Shown here: piece by piece, positions 21,692 to 32,705 of the stretch
Layout: each line of letters starts with the position of its first letter
Position numbering within the stretch: position 1 is the first letter of the stretch
Made by a program: the position numbers and the translations under genes
The notes under the pieces: model-generated
The model's database searches: none
Seen by the model: only the letters and a program-made list of their open reading frames with translations
Told to the model about the DNA's origin: nothing
Assembly: GCF_014946725.1 (NCBI RefSeq)
Contig: NZ_JACFXY010000002.1
Coordinates: 62,001-126,000, forward strand
DNA: 64,000 nt
From: Mixta mediterraneensis
GTDB lineage: Bacteria > Pseudomonadota > Gammaproteobacteria > Enterobacterales > Enterobacteriaceae
Direction of reading: 5' to 3'

Positions 21692-22282
21692 TTAGTGTGC
21701 ACTCTGGTCAGAGATAAGGCGGCTGACGCCGTTTTGTAGCGTATCAAACAGCTGGCTGGGCCAGCCATTTGCCCCAAAAGAAGGCAGGCCAACAGGAAAC
21801 CACAGCGCGTAGCCGACTAAACCCAGACATAAGGCGCGCTCCAGTTGGTTACCTTTTTGGCTATTCAGGATGGGTAAGCGGAAGCGCCAGCGGCACGGCC
21901 ACAATAATGGGACCCCGGCGGGTGTCAGCATATCGGCAACGATATGGCTGAGATAACCTAACGTCATACCTTGCAGCACATCAGCAGGCAGCGGCCAGTC
22001 TTTAGGAACATTGATCTGAAATAGCCACAGCGCCGCAGCGACTGCAAGCAGGCTATGTGTAAAGCCACGATGACCAAAGGCGCGCGCAATGGGCTGAGAA
22101 AGCCATCGCAAGCGCTGGCCCAATACGGATTTAGGATGATCGATGTCGGGCAGCAGGCAGGTTAATAACGTTGCCGGGACCAAATGCCACCAGTCTGCCT
22201 GCGCCATCACGGGTGTGAGTTCGGCACGTTTAGCGAAAATAGCGCTGGCAATGGCAAAAATGATATGGCCTTCGGCCGTCAT
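21692..22282 (-). CDS. ydjM: YdjM, inner membrane metal-dependent hydrolase family (SOS-inducible)
   Basis: A 196-residue protein, the same length as E. coli YdjM, with MTAEGHIIFAIASAIFAK at the start, CLLPDIDHPKS (a His/Asp motif of the YdjM/LexA-binding metal hydrolase family), FGHRGFTHSLL and LSHIVADMLTPAGV. These His/Asp clusters could bind metal near the membrane face. Several membrane segments are evident. In E. coli the gene is in the LexA regulon, and a LexA box lies 20 bases upstream here. The biochemical function is not known. Confidence 0.9.
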   Translation of the reverse strand: MTAEGHIIFAIASAIFAKRAELTPVMAQADWWHLVPATLLTCLLPDIDHPKSVLGQRLRWLSQPIARAFGHRGFTHSLLAVAAALWLFQINVPKDWPLPADVLQGMTLGYLSHIVADMLTPAGVPLLWPCRWRFRLPILNSQKGNQLERALCLGLVGYALWFPVGLPSFGANGWPSQLFDTLQNGVSRLISDQSAH

Positions 22283-22302
22283 GATAAAACCTGGCTGCAA
22301 CA

Positions 22303-22322
22303 AACTGTCAATGCATCCAGTA
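22303..22322 (-). promoter_or_regulatory. LexA box of ydjM
   Basis: AACTGTCAATGCATCCAGTA contains CTG-N10-CAG with AT-rich flanks. Its position matches the known SOS control of ydjM in E. coli. E. coli has two boxes; only one good match is seen here. Confidence 0.78.
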
Positions 22323-22418
22323 TAGGGATTTAACCAGTAAATGAGAACATGTGACGCTGTAACGAAGCATTAATTTTTTTAAAAGCGGCGGGCGATTGGA
22401 TCTTGCCCGTCCTGAACG

Positions 22419-23180
22419 TTAGCGTGCCAGCCAGCCCCCGTCCACGGCAAGGGTATAGCCGTGGACGTAATCTGAAGCGGCAGAGGCGAGAAAAACAACG
22501 GGTCCCATCATGTCATCCGGGATGCCCCAGCGCCCGGCCGGAATGCGTGCCAGGATTTCTTCACGACGTGATTCATCGTTACGTAACTGTTCTGTGTTAT
22601 TGGTGGCCATATAACCCGGCGCAATGGCGTTGACGTTGATGTTATGTCTGGCCCATTCATTTGCCATCAGACGCGTTAAACCCATCACCGCGCTTTTCGA
22701 TGCCGTATAAGAGGGCACGCGAATTCCGCCCTGAAATGACAGCATTGAAGCAATATTGATGATCTTGCCGCCGTGACCTTGTGCGATAAACTGGCGAGCA
22801 ACCTGCTGAGACAGAAAAAACAAACTTTTGCTGTTGACGTTCATCACATCGTCCCAGTCCTGCTCGCTGAAATTCAGCGCATCGTCATGGCGAATAATGC
22901 CAGCGTTATTGATCAGAATATCGATCTTACCGCAGGCGGCAACAGCCTGTTCGACCACCCGTGTCACCACTTCCGGGTGGGTAAGATCAGCCTGTAGCGA
23001 GCAGAACCGGTGGCCAAGCGCTTCCACTTTGCTTTGCGTGTCCGCAGGGTCAGTACGGTTAACCCCGATAATATCGCAACCAGCCTGTGCCAGTCCTAAT
23101 GCCATCCCTTGCCCCAGGCCGGTATTACAGCCGGTGATCAGCACCACTTTGCCTTCCAGATTAAACGCATCCAGTACCAT
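22419..23180 (-). CDS. kduD: 2-dehydro-3-deoxy-D-gluconate 5-dehydrogenase KduD
   Basis: A 253-residue SDR with TGCNTGLGQGMA, NNAG, catalytic Ser in NIASMLSFQGG and YTASKSAVMG. The sequence follows Erwinia-type KduD along its length. It reduces 2,5-diketo-3-deoxygluconate to KDG in breakdown of unsaturated uronates from pectin. The start at 23180 is preceded by AAGGAGAAA and gives the standard length. It lies 16 bases after kduI and is co-transcribed with it. Confidence 0.94.
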   Translation of the reverse strand: MVLDAFNLEGKVVLITGCNTGLGQGMALGLAQAGCDIIGVNRTDPADTQSKVEALGHRFCSLQADLTHPEVVTRVVEQAVAACGKIDILINNAGIIRHDDALNFSEQDWDDVMNVNSKSLFFLSQQVARQFIAQGHGGKIINIASMLSFQGGIRVPSYTASKSAVMGLTRLMANEWARHNINVNAIAPGYMATNNTEQLRNDESRREEILARIPAGRWGIPDDMMGPVVFLASAASDYVHGYTLAVDGGWLAR

Positions 23181-23196
23181 CTTGTTTCTCCTTCGC

Positions 23197-24033
23197 TTAG
23201 CGCAGCTCGCTGATGTTGAGAGGGTCCATATCATCAAAGACCTGATTTTCACCGACCATGCCCCAGATAAAGGTATAGCGTTGTGTGCCGACCCCAGCGT
23301 GAATGGACCAGTTGGGTGAAATCACCGCTTGCTCATTGTGAATCAGCAAATGACGTGTTTCCTGCGGTTGGCCCATCATATGAAAGACTGCAGCTTCATC
23401 AGGCATATCGAAATAGAAGTACACCTCCATGCGACGCTCGTGGGTATGGCACGGCATGGTGTTCCACAGGCTGCCCTCTTCCAGTTTGGTTAATCCCATC
23501 GTGAGCTGGCAGGTTGGCAGCACATCCGGGACAATAAATTTATTGATAGTGCGACGATTAGAGGTAGCTGCACTGCCTGTCGTGACGGAAGAGGCATCCT
23601 GCAACGTGATTTTTTTATCAGGAAAAGTGTGATGGGCGGGGGCGCTGTTGTAATAAAACTTAGCCGGTTGAGCAGGACTGGCGCTGCGGAAGGTGAGATG
23701 ACGCGCGCCCTTGCCAATATATAACGCTTCTTCACTGCCGATTTCCCAGGTTTTGCCGTCTATATCGATCACACCAGGGCCGCCAATGTTGATCACACCG
23801 AGTTCGCGTCGTTCAAGAAGATAGCTCACGCCAAACTGTTTGCCGATTTCATCCCCAAAGGTCACCGAATGATTTACCGGCATCACGCCGCCGATAATGA
23901 TGCGGTCAATATGGCTGTAGGTCAGCGTATACGTATCGGCTTCGAAAATTTTCTCAATCAGAAATTCGCGACGTAGTGCGGCGGTGTCCAGCTGTCTGGC
24001 GTGATCGCTGTGAATGCTTTGACGAACGTCCAT
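23197..24033 (-). CDS. kduI: 5-dehydro-4-deoxy-D-glucuronate isomerase KduI
   Basis: A 278-residue bicupin metal enzyme ([17 protein letters not shown] start, [14 protein letters not shown] metal-binding box, C-terminal [14 protein letters not shown]). It isomerises 4-deoxy-L-threo-5-hexosulose uronate to 2,5-diketo-3-deoxygluconate, the step before KduD in pectate degradation. Length is that of the family with the ATG at 24033. A KdgR-like operator lies 88 bases upstream. Confidence 0.95.
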   Translation of the reverse strand: MDVRQSIHSDHARQLDTAALRREFLIEKIFEADTYTLTYSHIDRIIIGGVMPVNHSVTFGDEIGKQFGVSYLLERRELGVINIGGPGVIDIDGKTWEIGSEEALYIGKGARHLTFRSASPAQPAKFYYNSAPAHHTFPDKKITLQDASSVTTGSAATSNRRTINKFIVPDVLPTCQLTMGLTKLEEGSLWNTMPCHTHERRMEVYFYFDMPDEAAVFHMMGQPQETRHLLIHNEQAVISPNWSIHAGVGTQRYTFIWGMVGENQVFDDMDPLNISELR

Positions 24034-24120
24034 CTCAGACCTCTCTGCAAAAGTTTTACGCGCCCCGACTGGGATGTCTTTGCGCATCTTAGGCAGAGTG
24101 ATACCTGAATTCAATAAAAA

Positions 24121-24135
24121 TGAAACATTGTTTTA
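24121..24135 (-). promoter_or_regulatory. KdgR operator candidate upstream of kduI
   Basis: TGAAACATTGTTTTA fits the KdgR consensus TRAAAYRNYRTTTYA at every position and is flanked by AT-rich sequence. KdgR represses pectin/uronate catabolism genes in Erwinia-type bacteria and is the expected regulator of kduI-kduD. Confidence 0.8.
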
Positions 24136-24176
24136 TTTATTTGTGGGGCAGGTCAATACTGTCACCAGGAAGGCAT

Positions 24177-24203
24177 TAAAAACCCGCCTTTATTCAGGCG
24201 GGT
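24177..24203 (-). terminator. Terminator of hxpB
   Basis: ACCCGCC / GGCGGGT stem with an 8-base loop; on the minus strand it is followed by a T run. Confidence 0.85.
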
Positions 24204-24209
24204 GGAAAG

Positions 24210-24878
24210 TTAACCCTGCAGATGTGCCACGGTAAGCTGCGTCAGATCGTCGAGTCTGACGTTGGCTAACGACCAGCGCGGATCGTGACGGTATTCAGCG
24301 GCAGGCACCACAACAGAACGCATACGCGCCGCTTTGGTGGCAATCATGCCGTTGAATGAATCCTCAAGCGTTACGCAGTTAAGTGGATCGATGCCGAGCT
24401 TAGCAGCCGCATCAAGGTAAACCTGGGGATGCGGCTTGCTGTAAGGCAATGCTTCGGCAGAAACCAGCACCTCAAAATAGTGGCGCAGATTAAAAATTTC
24501 TAAAACGCGCTCAAGCATAAATAACGGAGAAGCAGAAACGAGGCCAGTCTTTAACCCTTGCTGCTGGCAAAGTTGCAGCGCGTTTTCAACGCCAGGCAGC
24601 AGCGGACGAGCTTCTTCAATCAATGACAGCGCACGCGTAATAATGCGATGGGTGACTTCCTGTTGGTCTGGGCCACGCCATGGCAGCGTTTCGTACCACA
24701 TTCGCACTACCTGGTCGATGCGTAAACCCAGCGTGTCGGGCAGTTCGCTGCGGCGAGTCAGGTCTACATCAAGCGTAGAAAAAATATCCATTTCGGCCTG
24801 ATCCCACAGCGGTTCAGAATCGATAATTAATCCATCCATATCAAACAAAGCGGCAAGAACAGGGCGGTGATATGGCAT
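24210..24878 (-). CDS. hxpB: Hexitol phosphatase B (YniC)
   Basis: A 222-residue HAD-superfamily phosphatase with the nucleophile motif FDMDGLIIDSEPLWD, motif II SASP, motif III Lys in LPYSKPHPQVYL and motif IV LEDSFNGMIA. It equals E. coli YniC/HxpB in length and pattern. That enzyme dephosphorylates 2-deoxyglucose-6-phosphate and hexitol phosphates. The gene order hxpB-yniB-yniA-ydiZ is as in E. coli. Confidence 0.92.
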   Translation of the reverse strand: MPYHRPVLAALFDMDGLIIDSEPLWDQAEMDIFSTLDVDLTRRSELPDTLGLRIDQVVRMWYETLPWRGPDQQEVTHRIITRALSLIEEARPLLPGVENALQLCQQQGLKTGLVSASPLFMLERVLEIFNLRHYFEVLVSAEALPYSKPHPQVYLDAAAKLGIDPLNCVTLEDSFNGMIATKAARMRSVVVPAAEYRHDPRWSLANVRLDDLTQLTVAHLQG

Positions 24879-25032
24879 ACAGCGTCTCCTTGTGAAGTTT
24901 GCGCTACCTTAGCATAAACGTTCGACGACGGCGTAGACGGCTCCTGACGGTCGCAGCCCGCTCATTTTTTGGGAAATTTTCGTATGCACAGGTAAACTTA
25001 GTGCACATTGGATTTTGGGTTCAGGAGATACC

Positions 25033-25569
25033 ATGACCTATCAACAGGCTGGCCGCATCGCCATCCTTAAGCGTGTGGCTGGCTGGGTGATTTTTTTACT
25101 GGCGTTACTTTCAACGGTGATTTCTGTGCTGAGTTTTATGTTTAAGCACAGCGAAAAGCAGCCTGGCATTGATGCTGTAATGCTGGATTTTGTCCATGTG
25201 ATGATCGATATGGTGCGCTTTAATACGCCGTTTCTGGGCTTCTTCTGGCACAACTCGCCGGTGCCAGAGTTTAATGGTCAGATGAATATCGGCTTTTGGC
25301 TTATCTATATTTTGATTTTCGTTGGGCTGGCGCTGGAAGCATCAGGCGCAAGAATGGCGCGCCAGGCACGCCATATTAAAGAAGGAATTGAAGATCAGAT
25401 GATACTGGAGCAAACGAAAGGCAGCGAAGGGCGCTCACGTCAGCAACTTGAAGAGAAAGTACGTGTGCCGCGCCATACCATTTTTTTACAAATCTTCCCG
25501 CTGTATATTTTGCCCATAGTGATTGCGGTAGTCGGGTATTTTGTGCTGTCACTGCTGGGATTGGTTTAA
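25033..25569 (+). CDS. yniB: YniB family membrane protein
   Basis: A 178-residue inner membrane protein identical in length to E. coli YniB. Three hydrophobic segments are clear: GWVIFLLALLSTVISVLSFM, FWLIYILIFVGLALEASGA and the C-terminal ILPIVIAVVGYFVLSLLGLV. A charged, helical cytoplasmic stretch (QILEQTKGSEGRSRQQLEEK-type) lies between the last two. Function is unknown. The ATG at 25033 follows AGGAG by eight bases. Confidence 0.88.
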   Translation: MTYQQAGRIAILKRVAGWVIFLLALLSTVISVLSFMFKHSEKQPGIDAVMLDFVHVMIDMVRFNTPFLGFFWHNSPVPEFNGQMNIGFWLIYILIFVGLALEASGARMARQARHIKEGIEDQMILEQTKGSEGRSRQQLEEKVRVPRHTIFLQIFPLYILPIVIAVVGYFVLSLLGLV

Positions 25570-25573
25570 GCAC

Positions 25574-26467
25574 TCAGGCCGGTTTAGCCTGGCGCTGTGC
25601 CGCTTCATCTTCATCTAATAACTGGCCAATGGCGAATTGCGCTTCGCTAAGCCAGTTACCGCCAAAAACATTGGCGCGATTAAGTAAATAGTAGAGTTGA
25701 TAAACCGGTTGCCGCTGGGAGAATCCATCCGGCAGCGGCCAGACAGTATGATACCCCTCAAAAATCTGGCGTGGCAGATGGTCAAACCAGTTCAGCATCG
25801 CTAAATCACATTCACGATCGCCCCAGTAACAGGCGGGATCAAAAATCCATGGGCCTTGCGCGCTGCCCGCGCAGTTTGTCGGCCAGAGATCGCCATGAAG
25901 GAGAGAAGGTTGCGGATGATGAGACGCCAGAACGCGCTGTACACAGGCGACAATCAAGTCAGTATCGCCATATTGAATACCCTTCTCAGCGGCGATTTGG
26001 AGCTGCCAGCCAATGCGTTGTTCAGCGAAGAAAACTGACCAGCGCCGGAGCCAGCTGTTTGGCTGCGGCGTCGTCGTAATATTGTTATCGAAGTCGATGC
26101 CAAATTGCGTCTGCTCGCTCCACTGGTGCAGACAGGCCAGCTGCTGGCCGAGCTGAAACGCGCTGTGCTCATTCAGAGGCTGTGGCGCGATATATTCCAG
26201 CAACAGAAAGCTGTCATTGCGATCATTGCCAACGCCGTAAACTTTAGGCACGCGAACTGTTTGCGTGCGTTCAAGCAGCGCTAGCTGATCGGCCTCCCAG
26301 GTAAATAGCGATAACATTTCCCGACTATTACATTTGACGAACACGTCATAATCGCCATAACGAATATGCCAGGCAGGATGAACGTCTCCACCGGGAAGTT
26401 CATGGCGTTGTGTGATTTCGGCGTTGCCTAACTGCTCGCTTAACAGACGACTAATGGCTGACCACAT
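25574..26467 (-). CDS. yniA: YniA, fructosamine kinase family protein
   Basis: A 297-residue protein of the fructosamine/ketosamine-3-kinase family, with an aminoglycoside-phosphotransferase-like fold. Conserved elements are the N-lobe Lys region (VFVKCN), LLHGDLWPTNC (catalytic HGD) and IFDPACYWGDRECDLAM (metal-binding Asp). Such enzymes phosphorylate glycated amines for deglycation; the E. coli orthologue is called YniA. It ends four bases after yniB on the opposite strand. Confidence 0.9.
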   Translation of the reverse strand: MWSAISRLLSEQLGNAEITQRHELPGGDVHPAWHIRYGDYDVFVKCNSREMLSLFTWEADQLALLERTQTVRVPKVYGVGNDRNDSFLLLEYIAPQPLNEHSAFQLGQQLACLHQWSEQTQFGIDFDNNITTTPQPNSWLRRWSVFFAEQRIGWQLQIAAEKGIQYGDTDLIVACVQRVLASHHPQPSLLHGDLWPTNCAGSAQGPWIFDPACYWGDRECDLAMLNWFDHLPRQIFEGYHTVWPLPDGFSQRQPVYQLYYLLNRANVFGGNWLSEAQFAIGQLLDEDEAAQRQAKPA

Positions 26468-26553
26468 CGGGCTATCCTCTTTATTCGCTGCGTAAGAACG
26501 ATTGTAACGCTTAAATATTCACCAAAACCAGTGCTGGTGCACGGCTTATCTGG

Positions 26554-26862
26554 TCAGACGGTTGAATTTTTATCTGGCGCACTACGCAAGAAATCTTCCA
26601 GCGTGGTAATTGTCACTTCTGGCTGCTGCCCCAGCACACTTTCGCCTGCGGCGGTGACTTGCTGTTGCAGTTCAGCCTCTTCAAGGGTAGTGATAATGCC
26701 AAAACTATTGGTACCCAGCTCATGAGAATGACCTTCATCATCGATTAGCGCGGTGGTAAAGCCCGCCGACGTCATGGCGCTGGTCAGTTCGAGAATGTCG
26801 CTTAGACCGGATTCCTGAAAATGGAACGTAGCAATATAACGGGTTAACGATTGCTTGCTCAT
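26554..26862 (-). CDS. ydiZ: YdiZ-like small protein, GhoS-type fold
   Basis: A 102-residue protein that occupies the ydiZ position next to yniA. The pattern YIATFHFQES, ALIDDEGHSHELGTNSFGIITTLEEAE and TLEDFL resembles GhoS, the endoribonuclease antitoxin of the type V GhoST system, and its relatives (weak similarity seen by eye). No GhoT-like small membrane toxin was found beside it, so a toxin-antitoxin role is not supported here. The second of two adjacent ATG codons (26862) is better spaced from AGAGGTGA. Confidence 0.68.
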   Translation of the reverse strand: MSKQSLTRYIATFHFQESGLSDILELTSAMTSAGFTTALIDDEGHSHELGTNSFGIITTLEEAELQQQVTAAGESVLGQQPEVTITTLEDFLRSAPDKNSTV

Positions 26863-27211
26863 CATTCACCTCTGCCTGGTTAGACTGTCCTCAGCGTAGA
26901 CTACGATAAAAAAATGGGCGAATTATTAAGGAGATGAGAAGACGATTTTTTAATTATCTACGCAAAGCGACGTAAGACGACAAAGACAGGATAAGATATT
27001 TCTCCTGTTTATTGGCCTGTGTCTACGGTAATTTCCCCGGATAATGCGCCGCGTGAATAAGAAAGTTCCCATAATTCAATAATTACCAACTGAGTACAGG
27101 CGCTTTTATGGCGTTAATATTTTTTTACAAAACTTACCGTAAATAGCATTGATTGCTCAAGGAAACGCTGCAAAATCTTCGTTTTTTAAACTGTCGCACG
27201 GATCACACTTA
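26863..27211. other. Intergenic region ydiZ-ydiY, pfkB absent
   Basis: These 349 bases are AT-rich. In E. coli pfkB (phosphofructokinase 2) lies here; no remnant of it can be seen. The region must contain divergent promoters for ydiZ and ydiY, but no operator was recognised. Confidence 0.5.
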
Positions 27212-27973
27212 ATGAAAGCCTTCAACAAGCTGTCTGCTGTTCTTTTACTCTCTGCCGGCGCATTTTGTCATCAGGCATTGGCCGATAATGCCGTTTTTAC
27301 ATCTATGGATGATCCTTCTACGGCTAAAAAACCGTTTGAAGGTTCTGCTTCTGCGGGGTATCTCGCTCAGACCGGTAATACCACCAGCGCATCGTTGACT
27401 GCTCAAACCAACATGACGTGGTATCAAAGTTCCATGGCTTACAGCTTGTGGGGCAACGCGGCAAATACATCATCTAACGATGAACGCTCTTCAGAGACTT
27501 ATAACATTGGCGCGCGTACCCGCTATAACTTGAGTAACTACGATTACCTGTTTGGGCAGGCTAGCTGGTTAAGCGACCGCTTTAACGGTTATGATTCACG
27601 CGACGTATTAACCGCCGGTTACGGACGCCAACTGTTAAATGGCCCGGTACATTCTCTGCGTGCTGAATTCGGTCCGGGTGTCCGTTACGATGATTTCCAG
27701 GGCGGTGGGCATGAAACCAAAGCGCTGGGTTACGGCGCAATTAGCTATCAGTGGCAGCTGACGGATACCACTAAATTCGTGCAGGGCGTTTCTGTATTGA
27801 GCAGCTTTGGTGAAGATACGACGCTGAACTCAGAAACCGGTTTACAGGTTGCAATCAACGATCACTTCGCGCTGAAACTGGCTTACAACGTGACCTGGAA
27901 TAACAATCCTCCAGAGTCTGCGCCAGATCGCACCGACACTAAAACCTCCGTTATGCTGACTTACGCAATGTAA
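27212..27973 (+). CDS. ydiY: YdiY, DUF481 family outer membrane protein
   Basis: A 253-residue protein with a signal peptide (cleavage after HQALA, about residue 24) and a DUF481 beta-barrel-like body of alternating aromatic strands ending in aromatic/hydrophobic MLTYAM, typical of an outer membrane barrel. E. coli YdiY has the same size and position next to thrS. Function is unknown; acid induction has been described for the E. coli gene. The start at 27212 has only a weak ribosome site. Confidence 0.87.
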   Translation: MKAFNKLSAVLLLSAGAFCHQALADNAVFTSMDDPSTAKKPFEGSASAGYLAQTGNTTSASLTAQTNMTWYQSSMAYSLWGNAANTSSNDERSSETYNIGARTRYNLSNYDYLFGQASWLSDRFNGYDSRDVLTAGYGRQLLNGPVHSLRAEFGPGVRYDDFQGGGHETKALGYGAISYQWQLTDTTKFVQGVSVLSSFGEDTTLNSETGLQVAINDHFALKLAYNVTWNNNPPESAPDRTDTKTSVMLTYAM

Positions 27974-27999
27974 GCATATTTCTGTTACCCCGGTTAAAG

Positions 28000-28030
28000 C
28001 AGCCTGGCATGATGTCAGGCTGTTTTTTTT
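28000..28030 (+). terminator. Terminator of ydiY
   Basis: CAGCCTG / CAGGCTG stem with a short loop, followed by eight T residues. Confidence 0.88.
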
Positions 28031-28108
28031 GTTCTCTCCGGTGGTTAGGTGAAAGTGCATGGGTTTTGCTTGTTGTGTAAAACTGCTATTATTTGCGCCG
28101 CACTGCAA

Positions 28109-28204
28109 TCTGGCGTCATTCCGACAATGTGGGTCTGACATTACGCCAGGTAATTAACTTTACTCAATGTTGCATGTAGGCTTTCGTGTGGCTTACCACT
28201 GCAA
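28109..28204 (+). promoter_or_regulatory. Autogenous operator of thrS (tRNA-Thr mimic)
   Basis: Two leader hairpins precede thrS. The distal one pairs TGGCGT (28111) with ACGCCA (28143). The proximal one (28170-28204) pairs TTGCA with TGCAA and GTAGGC with GCTTAC, leaving a loop with CGT at 28185-28187. That is about -33 to -31 from the start, where the E. coli thrS operator displays its CGU anticodon-like triplet. ThrRS binding there blocks ribosome access. Confidence 0.7.
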
Positions 28205-28217
28205 TTAAGGATATGAA

Positions 28218-30146
28218 ATGCCTGTAATTACGCTTCCTGACGGCAGCCAGCGTGTTTTTGATCGCCCTGTCAGTGTGATGGATATTGCGCTGGACATTGG
28301 CCCAGGCTTAGCCAAAGCCTGTATCGCTGGACGGGTAAATGGTGAGCTGGTGGATGCGGTTGATCCCATCAATGAAGATGCCTCCGTTGCCATCATTACC
28401 GCGAAAGACGAAGCCGGTCTGGAAATTATCCGTCACTCCTGCGCGCACCTGTTAGGTCATGCGATCAAGCAGTTGTGGCCAGACACCAAAATGGCGATTG
28501 GCCCGGTGATTGATAACGGCTTCTATTATGATGTCGATATTGATCGCACCCTGACCCAGGAAGATATTGACCTGCTGGAAAAACGCATGCATCAGTTGGC
28601 AGAGTCCAATTACGATGTCGTGAAGAAAAAAGTCAGCTGGCAGGAAGCGCGCGACGTGTTCGCTGCGCGTGGTGAAGTCTATAAAACCACCATACTTGAT
28701 GAAAATATCAGCCATGACGACCGTCCAGGCTTGTATCATCATGAAGAATACATTGACATGTGCCGCGGTCCGCACGTGCCAAACATGCGTTTCTGCCACC
28801 ATTTTAAATTGCAGAAGATTTCCGGCGCCTACTGGCGCGGTGACAGCAATAATAAAATGCTGCAGCGTATTTATGGCACCGCATGGGCAGATAAGAAGCA
28901 GCTTGCTGCCTATCTGCTACGTCTGGAAGAGGCAGCAAAACGCGATCATCGTAAGATTGGTAAGCAGCTTGATCTCTACCATATGCAAGAAGAAGCGCCA
29001 GGAATGGTGTTTTGGCATAACGACGGCTGGACGATCTTCCGTGAGCTGGAAGTGTTTGTTCGCAGCAAACTGAAAGAATATCAGTATCAAGAAGTTAAAG
29101 GTCCGTTTATGATGGACCGCGTGCTGTGGGAAAAAACCGGGCACTGGGAAAACTATAAAGAAGCGATGTTCACCACCTCATCTGAGAATCGTGAATACTG
29201 TATCAAGCCGATGAACTGCCCAGGTCACGTGCAGATCTTTAATCAGGGTTTGAAATCGTACCGCGACCTGCCGTTGCGTATGGCAGAGTTTGGTAGTTGC
29301 CATCGCAACGAACCATCAGGTGCGCTGCATGGCTTAATGCGTGTACGTGGTTTTACCCAGGATGATGCCCACGTTTTCTGTACAGAAGAGCAGGTGCGTG
29401 ACGAAGTAAACAGCTGTATCCGCATGGTTTATGACATGTACAGCACCTTCGGCTTTGAAAAGATCGTGGTGAAATTGTCCACCCGTCCAGAAAAACGCAT
29501 TGGCACCGACAAGATGTGGGATCGTGCTGAAGAAGATCTGGCTGCCGCGCTGAATGAGAACAATATTGAATTCGAATTCCAGCTTGGCGAAGGCGCTTTT
29601 TATGGTCCGAAAATTGAATTTACCTTGTACGATTGTCTCGACCGTGCCTGGCAGTGCGGGACAGTTCAGCTAGACTTTTCGCTGCCGAAGCGTTTAGATG
29701 CCACTTATGTTGGTGAAAACAACGATCGCCAGACGCCTGTGATGATTCACCGTGCGATTCTTGGGTCGATGGAGCGCTTTATCGGCATCCTGACCGAAGA
29801 ATTTGCCGGTTTCTTCCCGAGCTGGTTAGCTCCGGTACAGGCTGTGGTAATGAATATTACCGACGGGCAGGCAGAATATGTTGAGTCTTTGACACGTAAA
29901 TTGCAGAATGCAGGCATTCGTGTGAAAGCAGACTTGAGAAACGAGAAGATAGGCTTTAAAATCCGCGAGCACACATTACGTCGCGTCCCTTATATGTTGG
30001 TCTGTGGTGATAAAGAGGTGGAAGCTGGCAAAGTGGCCGTTCGCACCCGCCGTGGTAAAGACCTGGGGTCGATGGATGTCGATGTGTTTGTTGAGAAGCT
30101 GCAACAAGAGATTCGCAGCCGAAATCTTCACCAATTGGAGGAATAA
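28218..30146 (+). CDS. thrS: Threonyl-tRNA synthetase
   Basis: A 642-residue class IIa synthetase, the full family length. An N-terminal TGS domain (about 1-62) and editing domain (about 63-225, with HxxxH zinc-like motif [13 protein letters not shown]) precede the catalytic core. The core includes class II motif 2 ([15 protein letters not shown]), zinc ligand Cys in MNCPGH and motif 3 ([12 protein letters not shown]). The C-terminal anticodon-binding domain ends with LEE. It charges tRNA-Thr and represses its own translation through the leader hairpins. First gene of thrS-infC-rpmI-rplT-pheST-ihfA. Confidence 0.98.
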   Translation: MPVITLPDGSQRVFDRPVSVMDIALDIGPGLAKACIAGRVNGELVDAVDPINEDASVAIITAKDEAGLEIIRHSCAHLLGHAIKQLWPDTKMAIGPVIDNGFYYDVDIDRTLTQEDIDLLEKRMHQLAESNYDVVKKKVSWQEARDVFAARGEVYKTTILDENISHDDRPGLYHHEEYIDMCRGPHVPNMRFCHHFKLQKISGAYWRGDSNNKMLQRIYGTAWADKKQLAAYLLRLEEAAKRDHRKIGKQLDLYHMQEEAPGMVFWHNDGWTIFRELEVFVRSKLKEYQYQEVKGPFMMDRVLWEKTGHWENYKEAMFTTSSENREYCIKPMNCPGHVQIFNQGLKSYRDLPLRMAEFGSCHRNEPSGALHGLMRVRGFTQDDAHVFCTEEQVRDEVNSCIRMVYDMYSTFGFEKIVVKLSTRPEKRIGTDKMWDRAEEDLAAALNENNIEFEFQLGEGAFYGPKIEFTLYDCLDRAWQCGTVQLDFSLPKRLDATYVGENNDRQTPVMIHRAILGSMERFIGILTEEFAGFFPSWLAPVQAVVMNITDGQAEYVESLTRKLQNAGIRVKADLRNEKIGFKIREHTLRRVPYMLVCGDKEVEAGKVAVRTRRGKDLGSMDVDVFVEKLQQEIRSRNLHQLEE

Positions 30147-30149
30147 GGT

Positions 30150-30999
<850 letters not shown>

Positions 31000-31023
31000 G
31001 TCCATTTTTTAAACAGAATATAG

Positions 31024-31395
<372 letters not shown>

Positions 31396-31403
31396 GTCAG
31401 ATG

Positions 31404-31428
31404 AAAAAGGGAGCTTGCTCCCTTTTTT
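31404..31428 (+). terminator. Terminator after rplT
   Basis: AAAAAGGGAGC / GCTCCCTTTTTT hairpin with a two-base loop and T run. It separates the infC-rplT message from the phe operon, though partial read-through is known in E. coli. Confidence 0.9.
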
Positions 31429-31515
31429 ATTATCTATAACTTACGCAAATGATTGACTTTTTCAGCGCCGCGCATTTCAATAGTGCCTTAAATTAATGAC
31501 AAGGTAACCGCAAGC

Positions 31516-31560
31516 ATGAATGCTGCTATTTTCCGTTTCTTTTTTTACTTTAGCGCCTGA
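31516..31560 (+). CDS. pheM: pheST operon leader peptide PheM
   Basis: A 14-codon ORF, [14 protein letters not shown], with five phenylalanines, followed by a transcription attenuator. It matches E. coli PheM ([14 protein letters not shown]) except for the last residue. Ribosome stalling at Phe codons when charged tRNA-Phe is scarce prevents the terminator from forming and raises pheST expression. A TTGACT -35-like element lies at 31453. Confidence 0.93.
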   Translation: [14 protein letters not shown]

Positions 31561-31607
31561 CATTCAGGGGCTTTTGCGCATAAGAAAAGAAACGAAAAAT
31601 CGCGCCG

Positions 31608-31633
31608 AAAGCTTCCCTCGTGGAGGCTTTTTT
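31608..31633 (+). terminator. Phe attenuator of pheST
   Basis: AAAGCTTCC pairs with GGAGGCTTT (one G-T pair), followed by a T run. It sits 48 bases after the leader peptide stop and 75 bases before pheS, as expected for the attenuator. Confidence 0.85.
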
Positions 31634-31689
31634 GTTTCTGGCGATAGTATATTGGACCGGCAGGTCCCAACGAGAACTGACCAGCCTGA

Positions 31690-32691
<1,002 letters not shown>

Positions 32692-32705
32692 GGGCAGGTT
32701 ATCCA

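Noticed and set aside
26900..27000. Short ORF MRRRFFNYLRKAT as a leader peptide before ydiY
   Set aside because: The ATG lies inside its own ribosome-site-like sequence, no attenuator follows, and ydiY is not an amino acid gene.
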